The position numbers and the translations under genes were made by a program. Under the pieces are notes generated by a model that worked only from the letters and a program-made list of their open reading frames with translations, did no database searches and was not told the origin of the DNA. 9,798 nt of DNA, taken from contig JBARWE010000319.1 of NCBI GenBank assembly GCA_049646625.1, forward strand, positions 1 through 9,798, in the 5' to 3' direction. Positions 1 through 7,790 of the stretch are shown here, piece after piece (within the stretch, counting starts at the first letter, position 1; every line of letters begins with the position of its first letter). This stretch comes from PRO6 sp049646625. Lineage in GTDB: Bacteria; Pseudomonadota; Alphaproteobacteria; Rhizobiales; Xanthobacteraceae.

Positions 1-467
1 GGCGCGGCGTGCGGGGACCGCTCGATGTCGTCGGCGGCAGCGCGACGCTGATCGACGAGAGCTATAACGCCAACCCGGCCTCGATGGCGGCGGCGCTCGG
101 CGTGCTCGGCGGGATCACTGTAGCCGGTCAGGGCCGCCGCATCGCGGTGCTCGGCGACATGCTGGAACTGGGGCCGGCGGCCGCCGCCCTGCACCGTGGC
201 CTTGTGGCCGCCGTGACCGGCAACGCTGTCGACCTGGTGTTCTGCTGCGGCCCCCTGATGCGCCACCTGTGGGACGCCCTTCCCTCGAACCGGCGGGGAG
301 GCTATGCCGACGATGCGGCGGCGCTTGAGTCGCAGGTGGTGGCGGCGCTGCGGGCCGGCGATGTCGTCATGGTCAAGGGGTCGGCGGGGTCGCGGATGAA
401 GGTGATCGTGGCGGCGCTGAACAGGCGCTTTGCCGCGCCCACGGCGCGCGACGGCGCAACCGCATAA
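1..467 (+). CDS. murF: UDP-N-acetylmuramoyl-tripeptide--D-alanyl-D-alanine ligase, C-terminal part (5' end outside window)
   Basis: MurF is the cytoplasmic ATP-dependent ligase that joins D-Ala-D-Ala to UDP-MurNAc-tripeptide, the last soluble step of peptidoglycan precursor synthesis. Only about 155 C-terminal codons are present. The frame is open from base 3 and a GTG at 9 is internal, not the start, because the protein is clearly truncated by the window edge. Visible family motifs are DESYNANPASM (from about base 54), LGDMLELG (from about base 150) and VMVKGSAGSRM close to the C terminus. These belong to the end of the central ATPase domain and the C-terminal Rossmann-like domain of Mur ligases. 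The P-loop should lie upstream of the window. The stop is TAA at 465-467, and mraY begins 11 nt later, in the usual dcw order. Identification is firm; only the missing N-terminal part is unknown. Confidence 0.95.
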   Translation, partial: RGVRGPLDVVGGSATLIDESYNANPASMAAALGVLGGITVAGQGRRIAVLGDMLELGPAAAALHRGLVAAVTGNAVDLVFCCGPLMRHLWDALPSNRRGGYADDAAALESQVVAALRAGDVVMVKGSAGSRMKVIVAALNRRFAAPTARDGATA

Positions 468-478
468 GGCAGTTCGCA

Positions 479-1564
479 ATGCTCTACTGGCTGATCGACG
501 TTGCAGGCACGATTCCCGCCCTCAACGTGTTCCGTTACATCACCTTCCGCACCGGCGCGGCGGTGGTGACCGGCGCCCTGTTCGTTTTCATGTTCGGGCC
601 GTGGATCATCGATGCGCTGCGCGTCCGGCAGGGCAAGGGCCAGCCGATCCGCAGCGACGGGCCGCAGTCGCACATCATCGCCAAGAAGGGCACGCCGACC
701 ATGGGCGGCCTGATGATCCTGTCGGGGCTGGTGGTCTCGACGCTGTTATGGGCCAACCTGACCAACCCGTATGTCTGGATCGTGCTGGCGGTGACGCTCG
801 GCTTCGGCCTGATCGGCTTCTACGACGACTATTTGAAGGTGAAAAAGCAGACCCACAACGGCTTTTCCGGGCGTTCGCGGCTGGTCATCGAGGCGGCGAT
901 CGCCGCACTCGCCTGTGTTGCCTTTGTCTGGCTCGGCCGCGAGCCGTTCTCGACCTCGCTCGCCATTCCCTTCTTCAAGGACGTCGCCATCAATCTCGGC
1001 TGGTTCTTCGTCGCCTTCGGCGCCTTCATCATCGTCGGCGCCGGTAACGCCGTGAACCTGACCGACGGCCTCGACGGCCTCGCCATCGTCCCGGTGATGA
1101 TCGCCGCCGCCTCGTTCGGCATGATCGCCTATCTCGCCGGCAACGCGGTGTTCGCCGACTACCTGCAGATCCACTATGTCGCCGGCACCGGCGAACTGGC
1201 GGTGCTGTGCGGCGCGATGCTCGGCGCCGGCCTCGGCTTTCTGTGGTTCAACGCGCCGCCGGCCTCGATCTTCATGGGCGATACCGGATCGCTGGCGCTC
1301 GGCGGCATGCTCGGGTCGATCGCGGTCGCGGTCAAGCATGAGATCGTGCTGGCGGTGATCGGCGGGCTGTTCGTGCTCGAGGCGGTGTCGGTGATCGTGC
1401 AGGTCGCCTCGTTCAAGCTGACCGGCCGGCGCATCTTCAAGATGGCGCCGATCCACCACCACTTCGAGCAGCTCGGCTGGACCGAGCCGCAGATCGTGAT
1501 CCGGTTCTGGATCATCGCGGTAATGCTGGCGCTGGCCGGCCTGTCGACGTTGAAGCTGCGCTGA
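479..1564 (+). CDS. mraY: Phospho-N-acetylmuramoyl-pentapeptide-transferase (lipid I synthase)
   Basis: MraY is the polytopic inner-membrane enzyme that transfers phospho-MurNAc-pentapeptide from UDP to undecaprenyl phosphate, making lipid I. The 361-residue length is normal for the family, and about ten hydrophobic segments are visible. Diagnostic motifs are GKGQPIRSDGPQSH (about 52-65), KKGTPTMGG (69-77), the Asp pair in FYDDYLK (D116, D117), NLTDGLDG (193-200), FMGDTGS with the third catalytic Asp at D268, and IHHHFEQLGW (325-334) with the histidine triad. All the expected catalytic acidic residues are present. The ATG at 479 has a weak AAGG at 466-469 inside the murF stop region, so translation may be coupled to murF. 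The TGA stop overlaps the murD start by one base. Nothing is unusual in the protein. Confidence 0.98.
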   Translation: MLYWLIDVAGTIPALNVFRYITFRTGAAVVTGALFVFMFGPWIIDALRVRQGKGQPIRSDGPQSHIIAKKGTPTMGGLMILSGLVVSTLLWANLTNPYVWIVLAVTLGFGLIGFYDDYLKVKKQTHNGFSGRSRLVIEAAIAALACVAFVWLGREPFSTSLAIPFFKDVAINLGWFFVAFGAFIIVGAGNAVNLTDGLDGLAIVPVMIAAASFGMIAYLAGNAVFADYLQIHYVAGTGELAVLCGAMLGAGLGFLWFNAPPASIFMGDTGSLALGGMLGSIAVAVKHEIVLAVIGGLFVLEAVSVIVQVASFKLTGRRIFKMAPIHHHFEQLGWTEPQIVIRFWIIAVMLALAGLSTLKLR

Positions 1565-2961
1565 TGATTCCGGTCACCTCGTTTGCCGGCCGCACCGTTG
1601 CGGTGTTCGGTCTCGGCGGCTCCGGACTTGCCTCGTGTGGCGCGCTTGCCGCCGGCGGCGCGCAGGTGATCGCCTGGGATGACAACGCCGGCCGGGTGGC
1701 GGAGGCCGCGGCGGCCGGCTTCGCCACCGCTGACCTGCGCCACATCGCCTGGAACGATATCGCGGCGCTCGTGCTGGCGCCGGGGGTGCCGCTGACGCAT
1801 CCCGCGCCGCACTGGAGCGTGCGGGCGGCGCAAGCGGCGCATGTCGAGGTGATCGGCGACATCGAACTGTTCTGCCGCGAGCGGGCGCGCCATGCGCCGG
1901 ATGCGCCGTTCGTCGCGATCACCGGCACCAACGGCAAGTCGACCACCACCGCCTTGATCGCGCACCTGATGCGTGAGGCCGGCCACGACGTGCAGATGGG
2001 CGGCAATATCGGCACCGCGATCCTGTCGCTCGCGCCGCCGCGCCGCGGCCGCGTGCATGTGGTGGAGATGTCGTCGTACCAGATCGATCTGTGCCCGTCG
2101 CTGGCGCCAAGCGTCGGCATCCTGCTGAACATCAGCGAGGATCACATCGACCGTCACGGCACGCTGAGCCATTACGCCGCGGTCAAGGAGCGGCTGATTG
2201 CCGGCGTGCAGGACAATGGTGCGGCCATCGTCGGCGTCGATGACGGCTTTGCGCAAGCGATCGCCGACCGCGCCGAGCAGGCGGGGCGGCCGGTGGTCCG
2301 CGCGTCGGTGAAGCGGCCGTTGTCGGACGGCATCACCGTCGATCACGAAACCATTGTCCGCAGCCGTGGCGGCGCGCGGAGCGAGATTGCCCGCATCGGC
2401 GGCATCGGCTCGCTGCGCGGCCTACACAACGCACAGAACGCGGCCTGCGCCAGCGCGGCCGCGCTGGCGCTCGGCGTCGATGCCGCGACCGTGCAGGCGG
2501 GCCTGCGCTCGTTTCCCGGCCTCGCCCACCGCATGGAGCAGATCGGCCATCAGGCCGATGTGCTGTTCATCAACGATTCCAAGGGCACCAATGCCGATGC
2601 CACGGCGCGGGCGCTGGCCTCCCTTGACGACATCTTCTGGATTGCCGGCGGCAAGCCGAAATCGGGCGGCATTACCTCGCTGGCCGAATACTTTCCGCGT
2701 ATCCGCAAAGCCTATCTGATCGGCGAAGCGGCGGCGGATTTTTCCCGCACGTTGGACGGTGCGGTGCCGCATGTCGTCAGCGGCACGCTGGACGCCGCGG
2801 TCACGCAAGCCGCGCGCGACGCGGCCGCCTCCGGCCTGCGCGACCCGGTGGTGCTGCTGTCGCCGGCCTGTGCCTCGTTCGACCAGTTCGCCAATTTCGA
2901 AAGCCGCGGCGCCCGCTTTCGCGCCTTGGTCGAGGCGTTGCCCGGCTTCAAGCCGATTTGA
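1564..2961 (+). CDS. murD: UDP-N-acetylmuramoylalanine--D-glutamate ligase
   Basis: MurD is the cytoplasmic ligase that adds D-glutamate to UDP-MurNAc-L-Ala using ATP. The 465 residues show the three Mur-ligase domains. The N-terminal UDP-binding Rossmann fold carries VAVFGLGGSGLA (12-23). The central ATPase domain carries the P-loop GTNGKSTTT (121-129), GGNIGTA (146-152), EMSSYQID (168-175) and NISEDHIDRHG (189-199). The C-terminal domain carries HRMEQ, NDSKGTNADAT, GGKPKSGG and LLSPACASFDQF. NDSKGTN and SPACASFDQF are characteristic of MurD rather than MurC, MurE or MurF. The ATG at 1564 shares one base with the mraY stop (TGATG), indicating translational coupling. A 69-nt gap follows before ftsW. 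The protein looks intact, with no missing key residue. Confidence 0.98.
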   Translation: MIPVTSFAGRTVAVFGLGGSGLASCGALAAGGAQVIAWDDNAGRVAEAAAAGFATADLRHIAWNDIAALVLAPGVPLTHPAPHWSVRAAQAAHVEVIGDIELFCRERARHAPDAPFVAITGTNGKSTTTALIAHLMREAGHDVQMGGNIGTAILSLAPPRRGRVHVVEMSSYQIDLCPSLAPSVGILLNISEDHIDRHGTLSHYAAVKERLIAGVQDNGAAIVGVDDGFAQAIADRAEQAGRPVVRASVKRPLSDGITVDHETIVRSRGGARSEIARIGGIGSLRGLHNAQNAACASAAALALGVDAATVQAGLRSFPGLAHRMEQIGHQADVLFINDSKGTNADATARALASLDDIFWIAGGKPKSGGITSLAEYFPRIRKAYLIGEAAADFSRTLDGAVPHVVSGTLDAAVTQAARDAAASGLRDPVVLLSPACASFDQFANFESRGARFRALVEALPGFKPI

Positions 2962-3030
2962 GCAAAATCGTTAACGGTCCCGAAACCATGATGGGGGACC
3001 AATGGCCCGTTATCATTGTCAGGGCCGGTC
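2962..3030 (+). other. murD-ftsW gap with weak hairpin and a possible 10-codon leader ORF
   Basis: This is the longest gap within the murF-murB run. GGTCCC (2976-2981) can pair with GGGACC (2995-3000) across a 13-nt loop. No T-run follows, so it is not a classic terminator. An ATG at 3002, preceded by GGGGG at 2993-2997, opens a ten-codon frame (MARYHCQGRS). Its TGA (3032-3034) overlaps the ftsW ATG (3031-3033) as ATGA. A translated leader coupled to ftsW is possible, but so short a frame can easily arise by chance. A single GTTAAC (2970-2975) has no partner at CtrA spacing. Confidence 0.3.
3021..3024 (+). promoter_or_regulatory. Ribosome-binding site supporting the ftsW ATG start
   Basis: AGGG lies 6 nt upstream of the ATG at 3031. 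The in-frame TTG at 3016 has no comparable Shine-Dalgarno sequence at the right distance, so the ATG is the better start. Confidence 0.5.
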
Positions 3031-4203
3031 ATGATCTCCCGCGAACAACGCACGCCGCTCAGCGAATGGTGGTGGACCGTGGACCGGCCGCTGCTCGGCG
3101 CCATCGTCGCCCTGATGCTCGGCGGCATCATCCTGTCGCTGGCCGCCTCGCCGCCGGTCGCCGCGCGCATCGGGCTTGAGCCGTTCCACTTCTTCAACAA
3201 GCACGTCGTGTTCCTGCTGCCCGCGCTGGCGGTGATGCTGGCGGTCTCGTTCCTGTCGCCGCGCCAGGTGCGGCGGGCGGCCGCGGTGGTGTTTGTCGCG
3301 AGCCTCGTGCTGTTGGTGATGACGCTGGCGTTCGGCATGGAGGTCAAGGGGTCGCGGCGCTGGATCACCATTCTTGGCATCAGCGTGCAGCCTTCGGAAA
3401 TCGCCAAGCCGACCTTCGTGGTGCTGGTGGCGTGGCTGTTCGCCGAATCGGCGCACCGGCCGGAGATGCCGGCCAACCTGCTGGCGCTGTTGCTGCTCCT
3501 CACCCTGGTGACGCTGCTGGTGCTGGCGCCCGATTTCGGCCAGACCATGCTGGTGCTGATGGTGTGGGGCGCGCTGTTCTTCATCGCCGGCATGCGCATC
3601 GTCTGGGTGTTCGGTCTGGCCGGTGCCGGCGCGGCCGGCCTGTTCGTCGCCTACCTGACGGTGCCCCATGTCGCCGGCCGCATCCGGCGCTTCCTCGACC
3701 CCGCCTCCGGTGACACCTTCCAGGTCGACATGGCGATGGAATCCTTCGCCCATGGCGGCTGGTTCGGCCAGGGGCCGGGCGAGGGCACGGTCAAGCGCAT
3801 CCTGCCCGACAGCCACACCGACTTCGTGTTCGCGGTCGCCGCCGAGGAGTTCGGCATCATCCTGTGCCTGGCGCTGCTGGCGCTGTTCGCCTTCATCGTC
3901 ATCCGCGCGCTCAGCCGCGCCTACGCCACCGAGGACCTGTTCGCGCGCTTTGCCGCGTCGGGGCTGGCGATTCTGTTCGGCGTACAGGCGGCGATCAACA
4001 TGGCGGTCAACCTGCATCTGATCCCGGCCAAGGGCATGACGCTGCCGTTCATTTCCTATGGCGGTTCCTCGATGGTGTCGCTGGCGTTCGGCGTCGGCAT
4101 GCTGCTGGCCTTGACACGGCAGCGGCCAAGAACCGAACAAGAATCGCTGGGCGAGGCGAGCATCGCGAACCGCCACGCCGGTGTCGCCGGCGGCGTTGCC
4201 TGA
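3031..4203 (+). CDS. ftsW: Septal peptidoglycan glycosyltransferase FtsW (SEDS family)
   Basis: FtsW is the integral membrane SEDS glycosyltransferase that polymerises lipid II at the division septum together with the class B PBP FtsI. The 390-residue product has about ten hydrophobic segments after a short cytoplasmic N terminus containing SEWWWTVDR (11-19). SEDS signatures are KGSRRWI (106-112), QPSEIAKP (120-127), LPDSHTDFVFAVAAEEFG (258-275) with the presumed catalytic Asp at D264, and IPAKGMTLPFISYGGSSM (331-348). Its position between murD and murG supports FtsW over the elongation paralogue RodA. The ATG at 3031 was chosen over the in-frame TTG at 3016 because it has AGGG at a good distance and gives the MISREQRTP N terminus that I recall as typical of Rhizobiales homologues. 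The cytoplasmic tail after about residue 361 is short, with no motif I recognise. Confidence 0.96.
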   Translation: MISREQRTPLSEWWWTVDRPLLGAIVALMLGGIILSLAASPPVAARIGLEPFHFFNKHVVFLLPALAVMLAVSFLSPRQVRRAAAVVFVASLVLLVMTLAFGMEVKGSRRWITILGISVQPSEIAKPTFVVLVAWLFAESAHRPEMPANLLALLLLLTLVTLLVLAPDFGQTMLVLMVWGALFFIAGMRIVWVFGLAGAGAAGLFVAYLTVPHVAGRIRRFLDPASGDTFQVDMAMESFAHGGWFGQGPGEGTVKRILPDSHTDFVFAVAAEEFGIILCLALLALFAFIVIRALSRAYATEDLFARFAASGLAILFGVQAAINMAVNLHLIPAKGMTLPFISYGGSSMVSLAFGVGMLLALTRQRPRTEQESLGEASIANRHAGVAGGVA

Positions 4204-4235
4204 ATTCCGCCTCTGTGCATCGGTCAGAACGGACG

Positions 4236-5366
4236 ATGAGTGACACTCCCCTGATATGGCTCGCCGCTGGCGGCACCGGCGGCCACCTGTTCCCGGCCGA
4301 GGCGCTGGGGGCGACGCTGATGAAGCGGGCCTTGCGCGTGCGGCTCGTCACCGATGCGCGGGCGCTGCGCTATTCCGGGCTGTTCTCGAAGGAGATGATC
4401 GACGTCGTGCCGAGCGAGACGGTGCGCGGCCGCAACCCGCTGGCGCTGATGCGCACCGCGGCGCTGCTTGGCACCGGCCTCACGCGCTCGCTGTTGCTGC
4501 TGCGCGCGTTGCGGCCGGCGGTGGTGGTCGGGTTCGGCGGTTATCCGACGCTGCCGCCGCTGGTTGCCGCGCGGCTGATGAACATTCCGACCGTGATCCA
4601 TGAATCCAACGCCGTGCTCGGGCGTGCCAACCGCTTCCTCGCCCGCCGCGTCAGCGCCATCGCCACTGCGTTGCCCGGCGTACTCGATCGCGACGCGGCG
4701 CTCGGGTCGAAGGCGCATGTCACCGGCACGCCGATGCGGCCGGCGATCCTCGCCGCGGCGGCGGTTACGTTTTCCGCGCCGCAGCCGCCGGCGCCGCTGA
4801 GACTTCTGGTGGTCGGTGGCAGCCAGGGCGCGCGCATCATGGCCGACATCGTGCCGCCGGCGATCGAACGGCTGGCGCCGGAGTTGTGGCAGCGGCTGGT
4901 GCTGGTGCAGCAGGTACGCGAGGAGGACATGGGCCGCGTCCGCGCCGTCTACGACCGGCTCAAGATCAACGCCGAACTGGCGCCGTTCTTCGCCGATCTG
5001 CCGGCGCGTCTGGCCGCGACACATCTGGTGGTGTCGCGCTCCGGCGCCGGCACCGTGGCGGAACTGGCCGCTGTCGGCCGGCCCTCGATCCTGGTGCCGC
5101 TGCCCGGCTCGATCGATCAGGACCAGTTCGCCAACGCCGGCGTCCTGGCCGATGCCGGTGGCGCCATTCGCATTCCGCAAGCCGAATTCACGCCCGAACG
5201 GCTGGCCGCCGAGATCACGCGGCTTGCCGCCGAGCCGGCGCGGCTTGCCGCAATGGTTGCGGCTGCGCGGGGTGTCGGCAGGCTTGACGCCGCCGATCAA
5301 CTCGCCGATCTGGTGCTGAAAGTCGCAGGCATCGAGTCGCCCGCCCCCACCGAGAGTTTCCCATGA
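4236..5366 (+). CDS. murG: UDP-GlcNAc--lipid I N-acetylglucosaminyltransferase (lipid II synthase)
   Basis: MurG is the peripheral inner-membrane GT-B (family GT28) glycosyltransferase that adds GlcNAc from UDP-GlcNAc to lipid I, producing lipid II, the substrate of FtsW. From the ATG at 4236 the protein has 376 residues. Motifs are the glycine-rich AAGGTGGHLFPA (10-21), GFGGYPTLP (99-107), IHESNAVLGRANR (121-133), a second glycine-rich loop VVGGSQGAR (192-200), and the UDP-GlcNAc-binding SRSGAGTVAEL (267-277) followed by DQDQFANA (294-301). The frame stays open well upstream inside ftsW, but the family N terminus (xxPLIWLAAGGTGGH) fixes the start at this ATG. The nearby Shine-Dalgarno is weak (GGA at 4231-4233, very close). 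The stop overlaps the murC ATG by four bases (ATGA), so the two are probably translationally coupled. Confidence 0.97.
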   Translation: MSDTPLIWLAAGGTGGHLFPAEALGATLMKRALRVRLVTDARALRYSGLFSKEMIDVVPSETVRGRNPLALMRTAALLGTGLTRSLLLLRALRPAVVVGFGGYPTLPPLVAARLMNIPTVIHESNAVLGRANRFLARRVSAIATALPGVLDRDAALGSKAHVTGTPMRPAILAAAAVTFSAPQPPAPLRLLVVGGSQGARIMADIVPPAIERLAPELWQRLVLVQQVREEDMGRVRAVYDRLKINAELAPFFADLPARLAATHLVVSRSGAGTVAELAAVGRPSILVPLPGSIDQDQFANAGVLADAGGAIRIPQAEFTPERLAAEITRLAAEPARLAAMVAAARGVGRLDAADQLADLVLKVAGIESPAPTESFP

Positions 5367-6766
5367 GACTGCCGCAGGAAATCGGCTCCATCCATTTCGT
5401 CGGCATCGGCGGCATCGGCATGAGCGGCATCGCCGAAGTGCTGCGCAACCTCGGCTATGCCGTGCAAGGCTCCGACGCCGCCGAGGGCGCCAATGTGGCG
5501 CGGCTGCGTGGGCAGGGCATCAAGGTCACGGTCGGTCACAGGGCGGAGAACATCAATGGTGCCGACGTGCTGGTGGTTTCCACCGCCATCAAGCGCGACA
5601 ACCCGGAACTGATCGCCGCGCGCGCCCAGCGCATCCCGGTGGTGCGCCGCGCCGAAATGCTGGCCGAACTGATGCGGCTGAAAAGCTGCGTGGCGATTGC
5701 CGGCACCCATGGCAAGACCACCACCACCTCGATGGTCGCGACCCTGCTCGACGCCGGCAATCTCGATCCCACCGTCATCAATGGCGGCATCATCAATGCT
5801 TACGGCACCAATGCCCGGCTCGGTGCCGGCGACTGGATGGTGGTCGAGGCCGACGAGAGTGACGGCACCTTCCTCAAGCTGCCGGCCGATATCGCCGTCG
5901 TCACCAATGTCGATCCTGAGCACCTCGATCACTTCAAGACCTTCGAGGCGGTGCAGGAGGCGTTCCGCTCGTTCGTCGAGAACGTGCCGTTCTATGGCTT
6001 TGCCGTGATGTGCATCGACCATCCGGTGGTGCAGGCGCTGGTCGGCCGCATCGAGGATCGCCGCATCCTGACCTACGGCACCAATCCGCAGGCCGATGTG
6101 CGTCTGCTCGACCTTGCTGCCGCCAACGGCAGTTCGCATTTCCGCGTCGTGTTTCGCGATCGCGCCGGCGGCAGCGTGCATGAGATCGCCGATCTGGTGC
6201 TGCCGATGCCGGGTCGCCACAATGCGCTCAATGCGACCGCGGCGGTCGCGGTGGCACACGAACTGGGGCTTGCCGACGACACCATTCGTACGGCGCTCGC
6301 CGGCTTCGGCGGCGTCAAGCGGCGCTTCACCCGCACCGGCGAATGGAATGGCATCGCCATCATCGACGACTACGGCCATCACCCGGTCGAGATTGCCGCC
6401 GTGCTGCGCGCCGCGCGGGAATCGGCCGAGGGCCGGGTCATCGCCGTGGTGCAGCCGCATCGCTACAGCCGGCTGCAATCGTTGTTCGAGGAATTCTGCA
6501 CCTGCTTCAACGACGCCGATATCGTCATCGTCGCCGACGTCTATCCGGCCGGTGAGGCGCCGATTGCCGGGGTCGATCGCGATGCCTTCGTGCTGGGCCT
6601 GCGCACCCACGGCCATCGCGAGGCGGTGGCGCTGCCGAATGCCGCGGCGCTGGCGCCCTTGGTGCGCGAGCTGGCGCGGCCTGGCGACTATGTCGTCTGT
6701 CTCGGCGCCGGCAACATCACGCAATGGGCCTACGCGCTGCCCAGCGAGTTGCAGGCGCTGGGCTGA
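5363..6766 (+). CDS. murC: UDP-N-acetylmuramate--L-alanine ligase
   Basis: MurC is the cytoplasmic ATP-dependent ligase that adds L-alanine to UDP-MurNAc, the first amino acid of the stem peptide. The 467-residue length is normal. The N-terminal domain has the MurC-type FVGIGGIGMSGIA (12-24) followed by GSDAAEG. The central ATPase domain has the P-loop GTHGKTTTT (114-122), EADESDGTF (162-170) and TNVDPEHLDH (181-190). The C-terminal part has GRHNALNA, VKRRFTR, DDYGHHPVEI (335-344) and QPHRYSR (364-370). GTHGKTTTT together with YGHHP separates MurC from the other Mur ligases. The related recycling ligase Mpl is less likely given the placement directly between murG and murB. The gene overlaps murG by 4 nt and murB by 1 nt. 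Confidence 0.98.
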   Translation: MRLPQEIGSIHFVGIGGIGMSGIAEVLRNLGYAVQGSDAAEGANVARLRGQGIKVTVGHRAENINGADVLVVSTAIKRDNPELIAARAQRIPVVRRAEMLAELMRLKSCVAIAGTHGKTTTTSMVATLLDAGNLDPTVINGGIINAYGTNARLGAGDWMVVEADESDGTFLKLPADIAVVTNVDPEHLDHFKTFEAVQEAFRSFVENVPFYGFAVMCIDHPVVQALVGRIEDRRILTYGTNPQADVRLLDLAAANGSSHFRVVFRDRAGGSVHEIADLVLPMPGRHNALNATAAVAVAHELGLADDTIRTALAGFGGVKRRFTRTGEWNGIAIIDDYGHHPVEIAAVLRAARESAEGRVIAVVQPHRYSRLQSLFEEFCTCFNDADIVIVADVYPAGEAPIAGVDRDAFVLGLRTHGHREAVALPNAAALAPLVRELARPGDYVVCLGAGNITQWAYALPSELQALG

Positions 6767-7686
6767 TGGCGTTCCCCGACCTTCTGCCGTCGCTGCGGGC
6801 GCTGATGCCGGAGCTGCGCGGGCGGCTGCTCGCCAACGCGCCGCTGGCGCCGTTCACCTGGTTTCGCGTCGGCGGCCCGGCGCAGGTGTTGTTCACGCCG
6901 GCTGACGAAGACGATCTTGCCTATTTTCTGGCCCGGCTGCCGGCGGAGATCGCGGTTACGCCGATCGGGGTCGGCTCCAACCTGATCCTGCGCGACGGTG
7001 GCGTGCCGGGCGTGGTGGTGCGGCTGTCGCCGCGCGGCTTCGGTGGCATCGTCGCCGAGGGCGAAACGGTGCGGGCGGGAACCGCCGCGCTCGACAAGAA
7101 GGTGGCGGAGGCCGCCGCCGGGGCCGGCATCGCGGGCCTCGAATTTTACTACGGCATTCCCGGCACCATCGGCGGCGCGCTCACCATGAATGCCGGTGCC
7201 AACGGCGGCGAGACGAAGGACGTGCTGGTCGAGGCGGCGGCGGTGATGCGGGCCGGCGCCAGGCGGGTGTTCAGCAACGCCGAGATGAAGTTCGTCTATC
7301 GCGGCAACGGCATCAGCGGCGACGTGATCTTTACCTCGGCGCTGTTCCGCGGCCGCCGCGATACGCCGGAGGCGATCCGCGTTCGCATGGCGGCCGTGCA
7401 GAGCCACCGCGAAACCGCCCAGCCGATCCGGGAGAAGACCGGCGGTTCGACCTTCCGCAATCCGCCCGGCGCCAGCGCCTGGAAGCTGATCGACGCCGCC
7501 GGCTGCCGCGGCCTGCGTGTCGGCGGCGCGCAGGTCTCTAAGATGCACTGCAATTTCCTGATCAACACCGGTGATGCCACGGCGCACGACATCGAGACGC
7601 TGGGCGAAACGGTGCGGGCGCGCGTCAAGGCGCAGTCCGGCATCGATCTGCAATGGGAGATCAAGCGGCTCGGCGTGCCGGCGTGA
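6766..7686 (+). CDS. murB: UDP-N-acetylenolpyruvoylglucosamine reductase (FAD-dependent, type II-like)
   Basis: MurB is the cytoplasmic flavoenzyme that reduces UDP-GlcNAc-enolpyruvate to UDP-MurNAc with NADPH. From the ATG at 6766, whose first base is the last base of the murC stop, the protein has 306 residues. FAD-domain motifs are TWFRVGGPA (31-39), GVGSNLILRDGGVPG (68-82) and YGIPGTIGGALTMNAGANGGE (129-149). The substrate domain shows FVYRGN (176-181) and the catalytic Ser in GGSTFRNP (226-233, S228). A C-terminal Glu in QWEIKRLG (E298) fits the proton-donor position. The short length is closer to type II MurB (as in Staphylococcus) than to the roughly 340-residue E. coli type I enzyme. 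It is the last gene of the co-directional run, because the next gene lies on the opposite strand. Confidence 0.97.
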   Translation: MAFPDLLPSLRALMPELRGRLLANAPLAPFTWFRVGGPAQVLFTPADEDDLAYFLARLPAEIAVTPIGVGSNLILRDGGVPGVVVRLSPRGFGGIVAEGETVRAGTAALDKKVAEAAAGAGIAGLEFYYGIPGTIGGALTMNAGANGGETKDVLVEAAAVMRAGARRVFSNAEMKFVYRGNGISGDVIFTSALFRGRRDTPEAIRVRMAAVQSHRETAQPIREKTGGSTFRNPPGASAWKLIDAAGCRGLRVGGAQVSKMHCNFLINTGDATAHDIETLGETVRARVKAQSGIDLQWEIKRLGVPA

Positions 7687-7689
7687 CCA

Positions 7690-7790
7690 TAGCGTTTTCG
7701 AGCGAAGTGGGAACCGGTTCGCGTGAAGAAATCGCGTCAAAGAAATAAATGCGCCTTGCTTGTGATGTCATCAAAAGCAAAATGTCCTAG
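7690..7790. repeat. Palindromic dispersed-type repeat between convergent murB and the DUF4239-like gene
   Basis: The core is a nested palindrome. GCGTTTTC (7692-7699) pairs with GAAATCGC (7728-7735) with one mismatch, and GCGAA (7702-7706) pairs with TTCGC (7718-7722). The sequence GAGCGAAGTGGGAACCGGTTC matches my memory of a repeat scattered through Bradyrhizobium and Rhodopseudomonas genomes. The right side ends in AAAAGCAAAATGTCCTAG (7773-7790), which may be the other end of the element and contains the stop codon of the minus-strand gene. The hairpin lies between two convergent genes and could hinder readthrough, but no T-tract follows it, so a standard intrinsic terminator is not supported. 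The outer boundaries are approximate. Confidence 0.6.

Noticed and set aside
2970..2975. GTTAAC before ftsW as a CtrA site
   Set aside because: It is a single half-site with no partner at N7 spacing on either side.
3016..3030. TTG at 3016 as the ftsW start
   Set aside because: No ribosome-binding site at a suitable distance. The ATG at 3031 has AGGG 6 nt upstream and gives a typical N terminus.
3864..4235. N-terminal extension of murG into ftsW
   Set aside because: The frame is open only because it overlaps ftsW. The MurG N-terminal motif begins just after the ATG at 4236.
5297..6724. 475-codon open frame on the minus strand opposite murC
   Set aside because: Its Arg/His/Asp-rich, low-complexity composition is that of a GC-rich antisense shadow. 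The + strand encodes an unmistakable MurC with all its motifs. The similar long minus frames opposite ftsW (3019-4176), murG (4224-5300), murB (6730-7740) and mraY/murD (1174-2346) were rejected for the same reason.
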